A stretch of 64,000 bases of DNA from Mya arenaria (lineage: Eukaryota; Mollusca; Bivalvia; Myida; Myidae): contig NC_069125.1 of the NCBI RefSeq assembly GCF_026914265.1, positions 73,905,546 through 73,969,545 of the forward strand, read 5' to 3'. How positions within the stretch are numbered: position 1 is the stretch's first letter; every line of letters begins with the position of its first letter. Below are positions 47,201 through 60,214 of this stretch, in pieces. The notes beneath the pieces are model-generated. The model ran no database searches and was not told the DNA's origin. It saw only the letters and a program-made list of their open reading frames with translations. Both the position numbers and the translations under genes were made by a program.

Positions 47201-50200
47201 GAAGCCAGAGCGATAAATATGTTGTGATACAAATATGTTTCAATTTTATACAAAACAGAAACTTGATTAAAGGTTCAAAGTTTAAATCATTTCAGAGTTT
47301 AGATATATTACAGTATTTTGTGGCACCAGTTATGATTCTTGCGGCCTTGAGTTGTACCGCCTAAATGTGAGCATTGAGCTACTCTGACGAATTGACTCAG
47401 ATCACATCACCGCACTCAAGCAAGGGGCGAATGTTTGTAAAAAAGATGGCTTTTGAAAGCAGACTTCAAATTGTGGCACAATTAAATGCCTATATTAGAT
47501 AATCATGTGTTAGTGGTCATTGTAGTGTGGGTGTGGATGTAGGATGTGCATACTTACATCAAGGAGACCCGTGCGAGATGAGCGAGATGGTCGACGAGAT
47601 GAACTAGCACCCTGTATGTGCAAACCAGAAAGCAAGCATATCACAGAGCAGACAAACAGAGCGTACAAGATGTTAGTGGCTAGATGAAAATTGTGGCATT
47701 AATTTCCGATCTCAGGCTAAACTACCATATCAATGGAACATAATGGTGTTATAATGATGATATCGCTTATAATCTATATGTAGTTACTAGTTAGTTACTA
47801 GTACGGTATATGGAAATTGTAAAACTATTAACACAATAAAGCATGCATGAAGCAACTTGGTAAAAGCCATGTTTCTATCACAGCAAACTACATGCCACTC
47901 ACCCTAAATAAGATGCTGGTAATTTCATGTCACATGCTACGGGTACTCATTTATATGCCAAATTCTGCTTTCAGATAGAGATGAAATAATAACAGATCTA
48001 TCCAAATTAGTGATTGACACAAAGGTCAAGATGTGATCGAATGATTTGTTTGTTATGTAAAACAATTCCACAACACTACATGATTGTACATGTATTACCA
48101 TACATAAGAATAGCTGAACTTACATAATTTGCATTTTTTAGTGCGTAAACAAACTTTAATGGAAAAGTAAACTATGACAAAAAATAACTGATGTAAAAAT
48201 TACCAGGAGAGGGATAACATAACTCACTCAGAAAACTAATCAACACAATATCAGGGAAAAATTGACAGAGCAACCAAGAACAACGGTTTTCTTACAGCTG
48301 ATGACTGTGTAGAAGTTCTACTTTGACATTTTAAATTCCCTGTCATTGAGGACTTGCTAAAGCTTTTCAAACGGCCTAGCACTGAAAGCTAGAAATAAAA
48401 ACTAATCATGAACTTGTGCATACAGTGGCTAAGGAAAAGTAGCACTGAATTCAATTTTTTTAGATGAAAACTAATGATAGGTACAAAATATTTGCAGGAG
48501 TGTGGTGCAGCATTCTAGAAAGAGAGTCACTCTTCTAAACCCTACTTGTGCAGAAACACAATACTAATTATATTGTTTACAACTGGTTGTTGTTCATTCG
48601 GTAATAAATGTAACACTCGATGTCTACATGCATTAACTCGTGACTACTTTACTCACATCTTTTCTAGAATTTCTGCTAGACCCTCTTCCGGATGTACGGG
48701 ATTTGGAGTTCTACATTTTATTTAAACGGTAATGGCTTTAAAAGATATCAGCTTTTTCTATCATATGCCAAGTACCAGTAATACTTTTTAATACTAAATG
48801 TGAAAAAAACCCTCATCTTTTTAAGTTTAGAGCTTCTTCAGCTTAATAGGTTAATTAATATGTTAGACACCTCAGGAAAGTCCTGTTTTGACATACTTGT
48901 AGTATGAATATAAGGTGATGAGCCAAACTGTCAGCCATTTAGTGTGCCATACCTTTCTGCTGTTTTCAAAGTCAAGACTCTTGACGGTAGAAGCTATCTC
49001 TACGTGTCCCTGGGAAAACACACCCTGGTACGTAAACTCCCCCTCCAGGAACTCCGCTAGAGGCACATGCCAGGAGGCGAGGGTGGTGTACGTTGGGGGG
49101 TTACGCTTCAATTCCTGCTCAGGCTCACCCTTTTTCTTCTTCTTGTCCCCCTTGTCCTTGCCGTCCTTGCCGCCACTCTGCACACACACAAACATGCATT
49201 GTAACCTATAACTAAGCTGAACAATGAAATGCACATACAAAATTGGTTTTGAACATTTTATGAATTAACTGGTAGATATGATTTCTAATTCATCAATAAT
49301 TCAAATACTTTACAGAACCAATACTAACATTAACTTTTATTCACATGATTGTACATTTATGTATAACTTATAGTTTAATTCTTATTTATTCCATAAAATT
49401 ACATCATTAAAGACAACTAGTAGTTGGTGTTAGCTCTATCCGCACCATCAAAAGATTACACAGCAAGGACTGTTAATTCTTTTTTAAAAACAACCATATT
49501 GGGGAAATTAGCTGATTATTGTTAAAAACAACACAAACATTTAACCTGGCCGTTTTCTAAATAATGTTAACACAACTGAACAGCATTAACAATAACGGTA
49601 TATAGAAACTAGCACTGCTACAAAATAAAACAGATCATAAAGGAAAAGACACAAACCTTAGCTATGATAAACCTTACCTGAAATCTATTATAGCCTAAAG
49701 AATTTTGAAAGTGTAAAGACAGATCAACAGTAGACAAGCTTTCAAGAGAAAGATGTATTGTCCATGCAGACACTATTTCCAGCTGAAAATTTTACAGACA
49801 AAGACACAGAAAAATTAAAGACATAATCCTAAGAACAATTGTCAAAGAAAGGTTTTTGGAAATGTCTACCAACTTGTGACTATGACATCTAACAGCTTAC
49901 TTTTGTCTTCTCATCTTTTTCTTTTTTATCTTTCTTTGCAGGTTTGGCTCCAGCAACCGGAGTGGAGGCATCAAGGGGGAATCCCTCCACCTACAATGTC
50001 ACCACAACCCACATGAAGGACATTATATATGGTCACAGGTTTCTTGCTAAGCCATCAGAGGCTCCCCCTGCATGATATGTTGATGCTGATTGCTACTCTG
50101 GTCACCTAGCAAGCTACCTTAAGATGACAATACTGCAGAACACTGGCCATGCATGTTTGCAATCTTGAGCATTATACTGAAAACCGTAAGAGGTCATAGC

Positions 50201-53200
50201 TAGGCTTGTTAGTCACTCTCTGAGTAAAATATAAAAAGAGAAGAAAAAAATGTATTCAATTTGCAACTGAAACTCTCAAAATAATAAAAACACAATCACT
50301 AACATAAGCATTTTATAATAGAAGCCTGGAATTATAAACTGTCTGGTTTCCCCCAACATTGTACTGTTTAAACAGACACATGTTCCTATAAAAACAATAG
50401 AATCTTGATCTGTTACATAAATTTCATTAGCCGAAATATGGTGTTTTAATTGTAGAGTCATGGGAAAAACCAGTTTTGTGAATTGCAGGTTCCATCTCTT
50501 GTTCAATGTTTGTCCCTGCTATAGTGGATCATCTGGCGCGCCAACAACCAATTACCTAATGTGCAGAAGTTGCAGAAATCTATAGTGCATTTGTTTTATA
50601 TAATCATTTTTTAATCAAAGCCAAGAAAAAAATAATCAAACAGTATTTGCACCAAGTCATCAACCATTTACAATGCTGAGATGAACTGAAGGTAATGTTG
50701 TGTAGCCCAATCCATTTGTCTTGATGTTTACAAAACCTCACAATAAGATATGCTTAAGCGGAAGTTACAGTGCAAATATCCAGTGGTACCATTGCGAGTG
50801 TGCATCTTGTATACTCTGTTTTCCAATGAATGCATACAATATTGATTATTGTTATGTTCAAAACAAGATATTCCTGCAACAAGAGCATTTAATGTGTAGC
50901 CAATCTATGCACTGCACCCAGTGTTCCCAACCATACCGCCTGACTCTTCATTGACGATTTTGACTTCCTGGAAGCTCGGCTCATACGACTTGACTGCCTA
51001 GACTAAAACAAGCAATTGTTTATATTTACAATTTTTATGATTTTTTACTATGAGTGTTCTTTATATTTTGTTATGTGAATTATCAATTTATCTTATTTTG
51101 ACTATTGCTCTCTGCAGAAAATTGTTAGACATCCATAGCAACTGATAGCAACTGTAGTTCTGTAATTCGGAATTATAACTTAATAAACTAAGAAGCTATC
51201 ATCACACACAATAGATAGATATACTGTATCTAGCCACCCAGTACCTGCGCACTCCCACTCTAAAATAAAACAGGAAAACTGAAATAACTGAAACAGGAGT
51301 TGTTGGACATGTTTGTGCTGAAGTTTGATTGTTCTATAAAAAAATTCAATTATATAGAAACTATTATACATATTAATGTATTTTTTTTCAACCATTTTTC
51401 TTGATTTGTTCATGTTTTTTTCATAATTTTATTTCCAACTTCCATTGCACAATAAATTTTGAGTAAATTGTACTAATACTTGTAAATTTTTTTGCAGAAT
51501 TTCACCAAAAATAAAGTATCAATTTATATGATTGTAAAAATGATATGTGATACGGTGACATTAACTAGGGTTTTGTTTTATCTTAATTCATAATTGCAAA
51601 ATAATGACATATTTTGGATTAATTATCAATTCCTTCCAAAATAAGCTTTGAATGTTCTTTAAATGAAAAGAAAAACAATAAAGCCCTGGGTCCTGGTTCG
51701 CTCACCTGATATATGGTTCTCAGGGCATGGCATTCTATTGCATTCATAGATACTTTTATGATTTGCACAAGTGTCCTACTTTTTCACCAGACAAAACCTA
51801 TATCCAATCTTGACCTAGATTTGATAAACATTATCATATCTGATGCTACCATGAAAATTAAACCTTATATTGAGTAAACAAAATTGATCTAAGCATTGAA
51901 GATCTAGTTTACTACCCACATGACCATTATTCTAACTGGACCTAGATTTCCTAAAGCCAATCATTCTGAGCAAGCTTATATCTCCTCTTTTGTGTAAACC
52001 AAGATTTGATCCAATGACCAAGTGTTTAATTGTAGAGGACCAGTATTTGAACTTGATTGAAATGTCATGAAGACAAACATTTTTATCACTTTTCAAATAG
52101 ATAAGATGAAAATTGCAGCCTCTATTGCATAAACAATGTCTTTTTAACCCAAAATGCCCAAAGTTATACTTGTCGAAGTTATACTTGTCGGAGATTTCAT
52201 CAGTAAACTCATTCTGACCAACTTTTAGACACATTGGTCTGAAATTGTGGCATTTAGATAGTAAACAAACCAGTAGTGGATGGACGACAGACAAATGGTG
52301 ATCACAAAAGCTAATAACCTTTGACCACTTCATGGTTAGGTGAGCTAAAAATCCACAAATTTCTACTGAGTGTAAAAGAAGCACGGATAAAAGTCGAAGG
52401 GTTGGTATTCAACTGGATTTCTAAAGAGGTTTTCTACAGTTCATAGAAAGATAACCTTAGACCAGAAGAAATGTATTGTATTTCATGTTAATAGGTTTAA
52501 TTAGTTAAATTAATATTAACAACTGTTATAACTGTGTTATAAACAAAGACTAGGAACAGACAGCAAGGTATTTATTAAATTAAATTTGAATATCATTTAA
52601 TATACCGGTAGTAAAAATTATAAAGTTTTATAGAACTAAGACTATTTTTGTAAATAGACATAGACTGCTGATTCCCAGAATCTGTGTGTTATGAAATGAG
52701 AACATCCTGTTACAGATAAAGATCTGGTAGTGAGAACAACAATGCACAGCGGCAAACCTTGGGCACTTGGGCCACCTCTGCTGTCTCCTCCGGGATTATA
52801 GGATAGGCTAATGTCTGAAAACATCACAGTCACTAATGCGTTAGAAATACATATGTGGTTGCATAAATAATGAAGAAAATGATTATTATACATAGTAAAC
52901 AATACATTTCTTTAATTCCAGGTAAAAATAAAGTTTAATAGATTAACTATCTGCAAAATATTTTTTTTATAATTTAATTAATCTATTATCTGAAAAATCT
53001 TTTTGTGCACAATATGATTCAAATATTCAACAGTTTATCAAAAGTAATAAATTTACCTTACTTCTTTGCTACTACATGTAAAGCAAAAAGGCAACATAAT
53101 GTTCAATGCAAGACTGTAAGGTGTCATACCAGTTCCTCAAGCACAGAGACCTGCATGCCCTGTTTTAGAAAGTCTCGCAGGGCGATGAGGTCATCCCTGA

Positions 53201-56200
53201 CAACTGCTGACATCCAGTTACACTCTACCTCCTCAGACCACGGCAGCTTCACAGAATCAACCGCCGACAGCTGCAACAAACCATCAGTTTTACAAACATT
53301 GTTATAATATTGTACAGAAAACATAACTTTAAGTCAAACAACAGTGTAAGCTGGCAAGATATATCAGGTGTCAGACAAACAGTATAAGCTAATAGCAAAT
53401 GACGTTACGGTTACCAAAAATTTACAGCCAAACCGTTGATTGGCAATTATTCTGTATTAAACTTCAGTATTTGTATGCAAGTATTAAATAAGAGCGCCAT
53501 TGAGTGAAAACTAATGCTCATCTGTTGTGGGTTTTTTTTCAGTTGAACAAGGGGCACCGCTCAACAATAATTAATTTTAGAGTTATGGATATTGCTTTTA
53601 ATGTGCTTATTTTCACAGGCAACATGTATATACCATGTTACAGTTCAATATCTTGAAGGATTTTTGAATAATGGCTAAGATTAGGTATTTGCACTCATAC
53701 ATTAACAACAGTGTTTTGATGCTGACCTTAATTGTGCTGGCCTGCTCCTCCTCATCGCCCTCAGCCTTCTGTTTCTCCTGCAGCTCCGGGGTCGGCTCTC
53801 TCACAGCTGAAATACACAACAGCCATCACAATCATTCTCTCCTCTGGGGAAACATTGCAGTTTAGTTTTCACTGCACCAAGATTTTGGTTGTGTGTTATG
53901 TTTAGGAGAATAATTAGAAAGAAGGTGGTTATACCAGCATGATCAATGGTGTGGAGGATGTCAGGGGCCTCAGTAAAGTACACGTTCTTCTCCACTGGCT
54001 CCACGGCATCCATCTGCAATACATTTCATAGGCTATTTCACATATATTGAAATCACCATTACTGATAAATGAGCTTTTAATGAAATATTTTGATTGATGA
54101 TTGTTGTACAATAAATGAGATTAATTAAATGTTATTAACCCTTATTAAAAAATAATTCATTTACAGATAAAACAATCTCACTGTTTTAGTGTAATCTCCC
54201 AATAAACCTTCTTGTCTCAACTACTGTAAGCAAAGTGCCTGCTTTTAAAACAATAAGATCTAGAGACACTCAGAGAGAAACTCACAGAAGTACTGTACAA
54301 TACACCTTAACAGCATGCTATTTAGAAAATAGAAAAGTGAGTGGACCTGTTCTCGCTCTGATGTAGGTACTGTCCTGTCTGACTGTAGGGCGGACAGCTC
54401 TGCAATGTCAGCCAGTTCATCTTCGCCGGCAGTCTGATCGGGCTCTGGTCTCACAGAAGTGTCAGCCAAGAACATGAACTGCACAAAGTACTTCCTCTCT
54501 ACAACCGGGAACTCAGGCTGATCCTCCGGGCTCTATAAAACACAGTTGACAAAGTCTACACTTGTACCGCAAGATACATATAAAAGGTAATGCACAAATT
54601 ATACCAAAACATCTCAAGACTACACATAAACTAAATACAACAATTCACTCGATGTTACCTTAATCTCATCTGGCATAGGTATCCCCTTGATGTACGAAAC
54701 TGAGAACAGAAGCTTGGCCTCATCCAGGATGTGCTCTATAAGAGAACAGCTGTCGTGTTAAGTGTTGTAAAAACAGTAAACATTTCTTTGCAGCAAACCG
54801 TTTTTTTATTAGTATTATTATGGTATTCATTGAAGCAGTAATGAAGAAATGTGTAATGCCACATGTGTCATTCTTTTACATTATAATTTATATGGATCTT
54901 ATCTCTTGTTATGTAACAAAACCCTGTGTATTACATCATTTTTGTATGCAAACAATGTAAAAGGGTAATGTAAACTGTTTTCTATCCGCACATATGGAAG
55001 AGGAACCAACCTCTTCTCCTGGCTAGACCCTTGAAGTAATGCCTCTCGTCTGCCGATATCATGATGTCATCTAGGACATTTAGCTTCCGTAAGCTGTCTA
55101 CTGTGTAGCCACGGTAACCAGGGATTAGCTGTCAAAAAGGAATACCATCTTGCATTAAGCCAGTGAGTATGTTTACTATTCTTAAATCTTATTATTTTAT
55201 ATGGACAGTTCAATGTTATCAAAAGGAATCAAAATGCATTTGATAATTATGACTTATTCTTTATGTGTAGTCAATTCCATAACATCTGATTATTTGTATG
55301 TATTGTTATCCATTATAATCAATAATGATTACTTGATTGAAATTACAATAAGATTATTTGTATAGTTGATGTGGTCATTTTCATGTTTATTTATCTTTTC
55401 ACACTAACAATTCAAATATTGTTAGTGACATACAGGGCCTTTTTACCCTTCTTTGGTCTAGCCAGTTGCTGGCTACTTCATCAAGTCACGGACACTGTTT
55501 TTCCCCCAAAATAGCCTCTAAAATTCCCGATTCTCAGACAAAATCCGCAATAAAAAGCAATATATTTTAACAAACCTAAAACAAAATCGAATTACTTCAA
55601 TTTTCCTAAACAAAGCAAAAATAGAGATCGGCAAAGATTGTAAATTCCTGATTGAATGACCTTATGTGCAAACGGATGGTCGTTTATCTCCGTAGGACAT
55701 TCATCAATACTCACAGAGAGGGCTATTTGTTTTTCAATATTCTGCAATACCTTGCAGCCTCCCTCTCTAGATTCATTAAATGATGCTTCTAAATCATTTA
55801 CTTACTGCTTATTGATAATTTACCCCATTTGTTTCCAAAATGTTTGACATTTTCCCCAAAAATGAACATAAAAATGCTTTTTCCCCACAAAAAAGGGCTA
55901 GGACATCTTCCCCAAAACTGGTGAAATGGCCCTGACATATATGTTAAAGTCAATTATAATGAGCCATAAATACATTTACATACAGCTAGGGGGTTTCCCT
56001 GGAGGATGAGGTTGCGCAGTTTTGGCAGCGAGCCCAGTTTCTGCACAATGTCCAGCAGGTCACTCAGGTTGTTGTTACTCAAATCCAGTGACAGTAGCTC
56101 CGGCCTAAACATACATGTCATATTATGGTTACTGATGCAAGCACGAGTTCTTATATTACGCAAAAGTTTCGTTAAAGGCATCTAAAAACAAAAGTTTTAT

Positions 56201-59200
56201 ATCTTTTAACAGTTTTAATGATAACTAAGCAAACTATATTCATCTTATCATCAATTCTTACACTAAGTTTAGAGTTCTAATCTGCAGGTCAAATATATAA
56301 ATATATCCATAATGAATCTTCTAAACATGTATCAACATTTAAATAAAGACATTAAATCTCTATTGAAATTTACCATCATACCAGTAAAGTCCTGTGAGAT
56401 AGTCTCCAATGACAGAGATGCGGTTGTAGCCAAGGCCAAGGTGTATGAGGCGTGGGGGCTTTTCACACAGGGATGACAAGTCACTCACCTCATTGGCACA
56501 CACTTCCAGCACCTGTAAAATAACATGTTTTCTTGACTTTTCTCAAAAAAGTGTGAATTATGATGATTTGATAATCTCAAACACATTGCATAATATATAT
56601 TAAATGAGTTCAGTGAAGGCATGTCTGACCTTGAGGTTAGCTGGTAGGTTGTTGGCGTTGATGGAGGAGATGAGGTTACAGCTCACAGTCAGCTCCTCCA
56701 GGTTGTGGAAGCGCAGTAGGTTTGCATCTATCTCTGTCACCTGACAGGTTACAACAAATATATGTACAATGTACATGCAGAAACCAACATGAATAACTAT
56801 AAATATTAACATTAAAAATAAAATACCAGTAGAAAATATTTCCTTCCATCAAGGAATGCCTTGCATTACAATCACAATTTCAACAAACCTTACGCTAAAT
56901 GGCGAGCCTATTGAAAGAGCCTTTGTCACAGACATAAGACATAAAGCTCTTCTATACAATTTCAACACAAAATAACCAATATGTGTACCTGTGAAACTAT
57001 GCCTCAGCATGGTGAACCCCTTGGCAAGTTTTTGAAAATCATAAAATGCATGCTAAAGATACAGCCCGGATAAGGCTTAGTCCAAACAAGTTCTACCAAA
57101 AGTACTCATTTTAACATTTATCCTCTAAATGTGACCTTTGTCTTTAAGGTCTAGACCTTAGTTTTGTGTGTGACACATCCCATTTTCATGGTAAACCTTC
57201 ATGGCAAGTTCTTTGAAAATCCTGTATTGCATGGTCAAGATACAGCCCAGACAAGGCTCATTCCAACATTTGACCTCTAATTGTGATAAGGTACAGACTT
57301 AAGTCTTGTGCGCGACACACTACCTGATCATGGTAAACCTTCATGGCAAGTTTTTTTGAAAATCCTATAATGCATGGTCAAGTCATACAGCCAGCTGTAT
57401 TACTAGTGAAATTTTAAAAAAACCTTGGTTCTAACATATTCTGAGAGTATGGACTTCAAGCTATTAATACTGACCAATTCTGCAAAAATATGTAAGTTCA
57501 TGTAAGACATTAGAACCTAGCTACATTTGTGCATAAACATTTGTTTATACCCCATTATAATACAACACTACATGATTCTTTTTGATATGAGGAAAAAAAA
57601 TGGTTATATTTTTATATTTTGAAAACTTACATTCTTATTCACGATTCTCAAAGTTTTAAAGTAGTTAAAGACAAAGCTGTCATCTATGAGCCATGGGGAT
57701 TTAACTGCCAACTCTCTTAACTTCTTGGCTTCCTGGGACCAGCTATAATCCAAGCTCCATGGTGACCGTGCTGACCCAACATACTCCTGGAGGGTCTCTG
57801 TTTTTTCATGCTGTGCACCAAAGTCTAAATTAGAATCAAAAACAAATTATATTTCGATCCAATAATTAAAATGAGTAATATGTATTAACTACCTGTGCAG
57901 GTGTACAAATATCAAGGTAAATGTTCATACATTATTGAGTAATAGTATTTACAAATGCAGACGTTCATCAATTCATGTGCAGATGCAAAAATGAGTGGTG
58001 ATGTTATGTTATATCATTCTGACATGAACTTTTTAGTTACGGTGAAAAAGAGTTATGCCAACCTTTTAATGTGACAGAAAATTGGCTTTCAATTTTGCTG
58101 ACAGACTTCTTCTTTGGCTTTGCTGCTTTCGTAGTTGACTCCCTCTATTGACCAGAAACAAATCAAAATGGTAATGATCATATTAATGAAATAAATACTA
58201 ACACATGTTCATATATACAATGATCCTCTAATTTATTACCAAAGTTAATTTGATTCAAAAAGTTAATTTGATTCAAAATACGACAACAAAACTGTCTGCC
58301 ACTCACAATCCCCAACAAGGGTTTTATGGTACAGTACTTTCTCATGGCCTCTCAAAACGGACAGAAGTAATGGTTTTTAACCAGTAAACAGACTCAAGCA
58401 TGACTCTACAAGATATCAGCTTTCGTCACAATCAAGAAAAATGTAATTTGTAATTATAAACTAAACTATATTGTATTTTATATTTTTCTTCCAAAAACAG
58501 TCACAAGCTATTGAAGCAACTTCATCAAGGTTCGACTATATAAGGCCAAATTGAAACATGTATTTTCATTCATCATATTTCCCGCACTGGTTTATCCTAA
58601 AATATTTTTTTTTAAACACTACTCTTTTTTTGCACAGTCTGGGAAAGTGCGTAACTTTTTGTACAGTTTGCAACTATATTATCTTGCTAAAATGATGTGT
58701 ACATGACAAAAACAACAAACTGTTATGATTTGGTTGACGATTGGTAAAAGATAATTTAAAAAAAAAATGAGAACAGATAAATGTTGCTCAAACAATTGTC
58801 TGATCAGAAGTAATGGGCAATCGGGCAGATTTTCGTTATTGCTTAATCAGACATATTAAGACTGACTAATAAATCAGATTAAATTCATTAATCGATAATG
58901 ATCAGAAAATTTAAAAGAAATACATTTTGTGTCATTTAGCATCTAGTTAGTAGTTACTGGTAAATGAATTCACACTTATTGCATAACGTAATATATAAAA
59001 TAAAGAAGTGAAACATTTGACATGCTTGCTGAAATGATTTTACTTAAATTTGATAAGTACCTGCACCTGTACTTGGCGCTATAAATTGTTATGTTATTTG
59101 TGCAGAAAGAGAAAATAACATAAATTGCAAGATATACAACGTGGAATCAGCCTTTGAGTTAACGTAACCAATTATTTGATTAATCGATACTAGTAAAAAA

Positions 59201-59843
59201 TTGTCACAAATCGTTGACACTTAGACGTCAGCGGTCAGCCCGCAATCACTTAAATTGGCCCACCATTACTGGTCTGAGCAATTTTTTCCTTATGTTTAAA
59301 TATGGAGATGTTAAAGACTCTGTCATGATCCAAAATTGGTCTCAGAAAGAGTTAACCTGGTAAATATTTATGCGTATATAAATTTATAAAAATACATGTT
59401 TGTAATAAATTGATACAAAGAAATTCCAATATTTCAATTCTAAATAAATACTTTACTGTTGTGGTTAAAAACCTGCCTTTGAATGGTAATTGGTGAATCC
59501 ATGTCTAATTTTATCCAATTTTCGTTATCACAAAGAATTTCATGTTAACTCAAAGACAAGACCTGTATTTCTGAAGGTTCAAACAATTAACTTTGTCATA
59601 ACAAGTTAACTGTTATCAATGAAATAAAAAATATATGCTTATATTTTTATTTTAACCACACATATTGGCTTGGCCATATTAGGTCACGCTTAAAGCGTTA
59701 TGCTTTCACCTCTGTCAAAAATAAAATAAAATAAAAAAACTCACCCATTTTCCGGGACCACAAGGAAATTCTTTCAAACAAAGAGTTTTTAACTGTGTTT
59801 GAAAGGCATTAAAAGCAAGTGTTGTTTGGGTATCAGCAGCCAT
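44252..59843 (-). CDS. LRRC43: Leucine-rich repeat protein LRRC43, complete 21-exon model
   Basis: Exons: 59745-59843, 58063-58144, 57631-57824, 56630-56740, 56382-56512, 55984-56104, 55011-55128, 54659-54735, 54347-54532, 53935-54013, 53727-53806, 53130-53270, 52758-52814, 50937-51002, 49901-49990, 48953-49177, 48657-48710, 47558-47611, 44911-44995, 44589-44716, 44252-44356. All are GT-AG and in phase, 760 aa (human about 656). The N-terminus (LKTLCLKEFPCGPGKW) and the LRR block, residues about 126-246 (FHNLEELTVSCNLISSI, LLSLDLSNNNLSDL, LRNLILQGNPLA), match LRRC43 as I recall it, as does the C-terminal EVNLHHWKTAMDLL. In between lie acidic stretches and Lys-rich linkers. Three short symmetric exons (50937, 48657, 47558) encode Ser/Arg-rich peptides absent from the human protein as I remember it. 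Function is poorly known; links to ciliated cells come from expression, not from anything visible here. Confidence 0.9.
45450..46285. repeat. 62-bp minisatellite in LRRC43 intron 18
   Basis: About 13 copies of a 62-bp unit: CATGCAATGTGTGCCATGTT, TCACACAGTTCATAATCCCA, GACCCATATCCTCACACCTG, AA. Phase is kept exactly (for example CATGC at 46149 and 46211). The copies at 45450-45720 are more diverged than those at 46000-46270. The apparent proteins over this block are repeat translations. Confidence 0.9.
46640..47460 (-). pseudogene. Degenerate LINE reverse-transcriptase fragment
   Basis: The minus strand encodes, with several stops, the thumb and C-terminal part of a non-LTR reverse transcriptase: LKAARIITGATKYCNI, then RYTFRNNNSIPPLACKS, YQTSFFPSAIHEWNLLPP, FNVGLRKNQMLHAWLRL, CSSLKHDLHRC and a zinc-knuckle-like CSSGQSETVAHFLMYC. 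In-frame stops show that it is dead. It sits in LRRC43 intron 18 in the same orientation as the gene. It differs from the LINE at 34200. Confidence 0.75.
51245..51259 (-). CDS. Candidate 15-nt microexon of LRRC43
   Basis: On the minus strand, TTTTATTTTAG is followed by AGTGGGAGTGCGCAG and then GTACTG. The 15 nt are symmetric phase 0 and would add Ser-Gly-Ser-Ala-Gln between exon 13 (ending VPK) and the Ser/Arg-rich exon at 50937-51002. The composition fits its neighbours. It could be chance. Confidence 0.3.
51690..52350. repeat. Dispersed repeat with inverted ends
   Basis: Begins near CCTGGTTCGCTCACCTGA and ends near GGTTAGGTGAGCTAAAA, so the termini carry inverted TCACCT/AGGTGA motifs. Style as for other high-copy bivalve repeats. 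No conserved domain is recognised in the open frame at 51932-52384. Confidence 0.45.
56990..57420. repeat. Degenerate tandem repeat in LRRC43 intron 3
   Basis: Three diverged copies of CATGGTAAACCTTCATGGCA followed by AGTT-TTGAAAATCCT and a TACAGCCC-GACAAGGCT segment lie at about 57009, 57189 and 57328, about 140-180 bp apart. Confidence 0.55.
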
Positions 59844-60214
59844 ATTGAAATACTTCCTTAATTTTCATTATTGAGAAAGAGACATCAGAAGCTTTTAGTT
59901 TTTCTAGTGTTGCCAACCTATGCCGCCATTTTGACGCTTTTGCATCCAAGCAATTTCGAACGAAAAACGTTAAAAGAAAAAGGTAAAAAAAATAGTAGGC
60001 CTAATTTACCAATCATTAATAGGCCAGTTGTAAATATGTTTTCTATTTAAAAAAAATAAAGTTATGCTTCACATATTTATAAAAGTGAAGTTTTGATAAA
60101 AATAATTATTCGTTTAATAATTTGGTTTAAACGTAAACAAACAAAATGGCGGCGCCCAAGTGAAGCAATATTTTATTTTGCTTTCGCTTCGTTATTTTTT
60201 TCACTTGCTTAGCA
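59844..60214. promoter_or_regulatory. Divergent LRRC43 / ARL6IP4 promoter with mirrored YY1-like sites
   Basis: Only 371 bp separate the two start codons. AAAATGGCGGC occurs once in each gene's own sense orientation: 59922-59932 (minus, for LRRC43) and 60143-60153 (plus, for ARL6IP4). The motif matches the YY1-type ATGGCGGC element that sits at or just after start sites in many TATA-less animal promoters. Each also opens a tiny upstream ORF: ATG GCG GCA TAG at 59918-59929, and ATG GCG GCG CCC AAG TGA at 60146-60163. No TATA box is evident at a sensible position. Confidence 0.6.

Noticed and set aside
51932..52384. 150-codon minus-strand frame
   Set aside because: Lies within a dispersed repeat in an LRRC43 intron; composition is not protein-like and no domain is seen.
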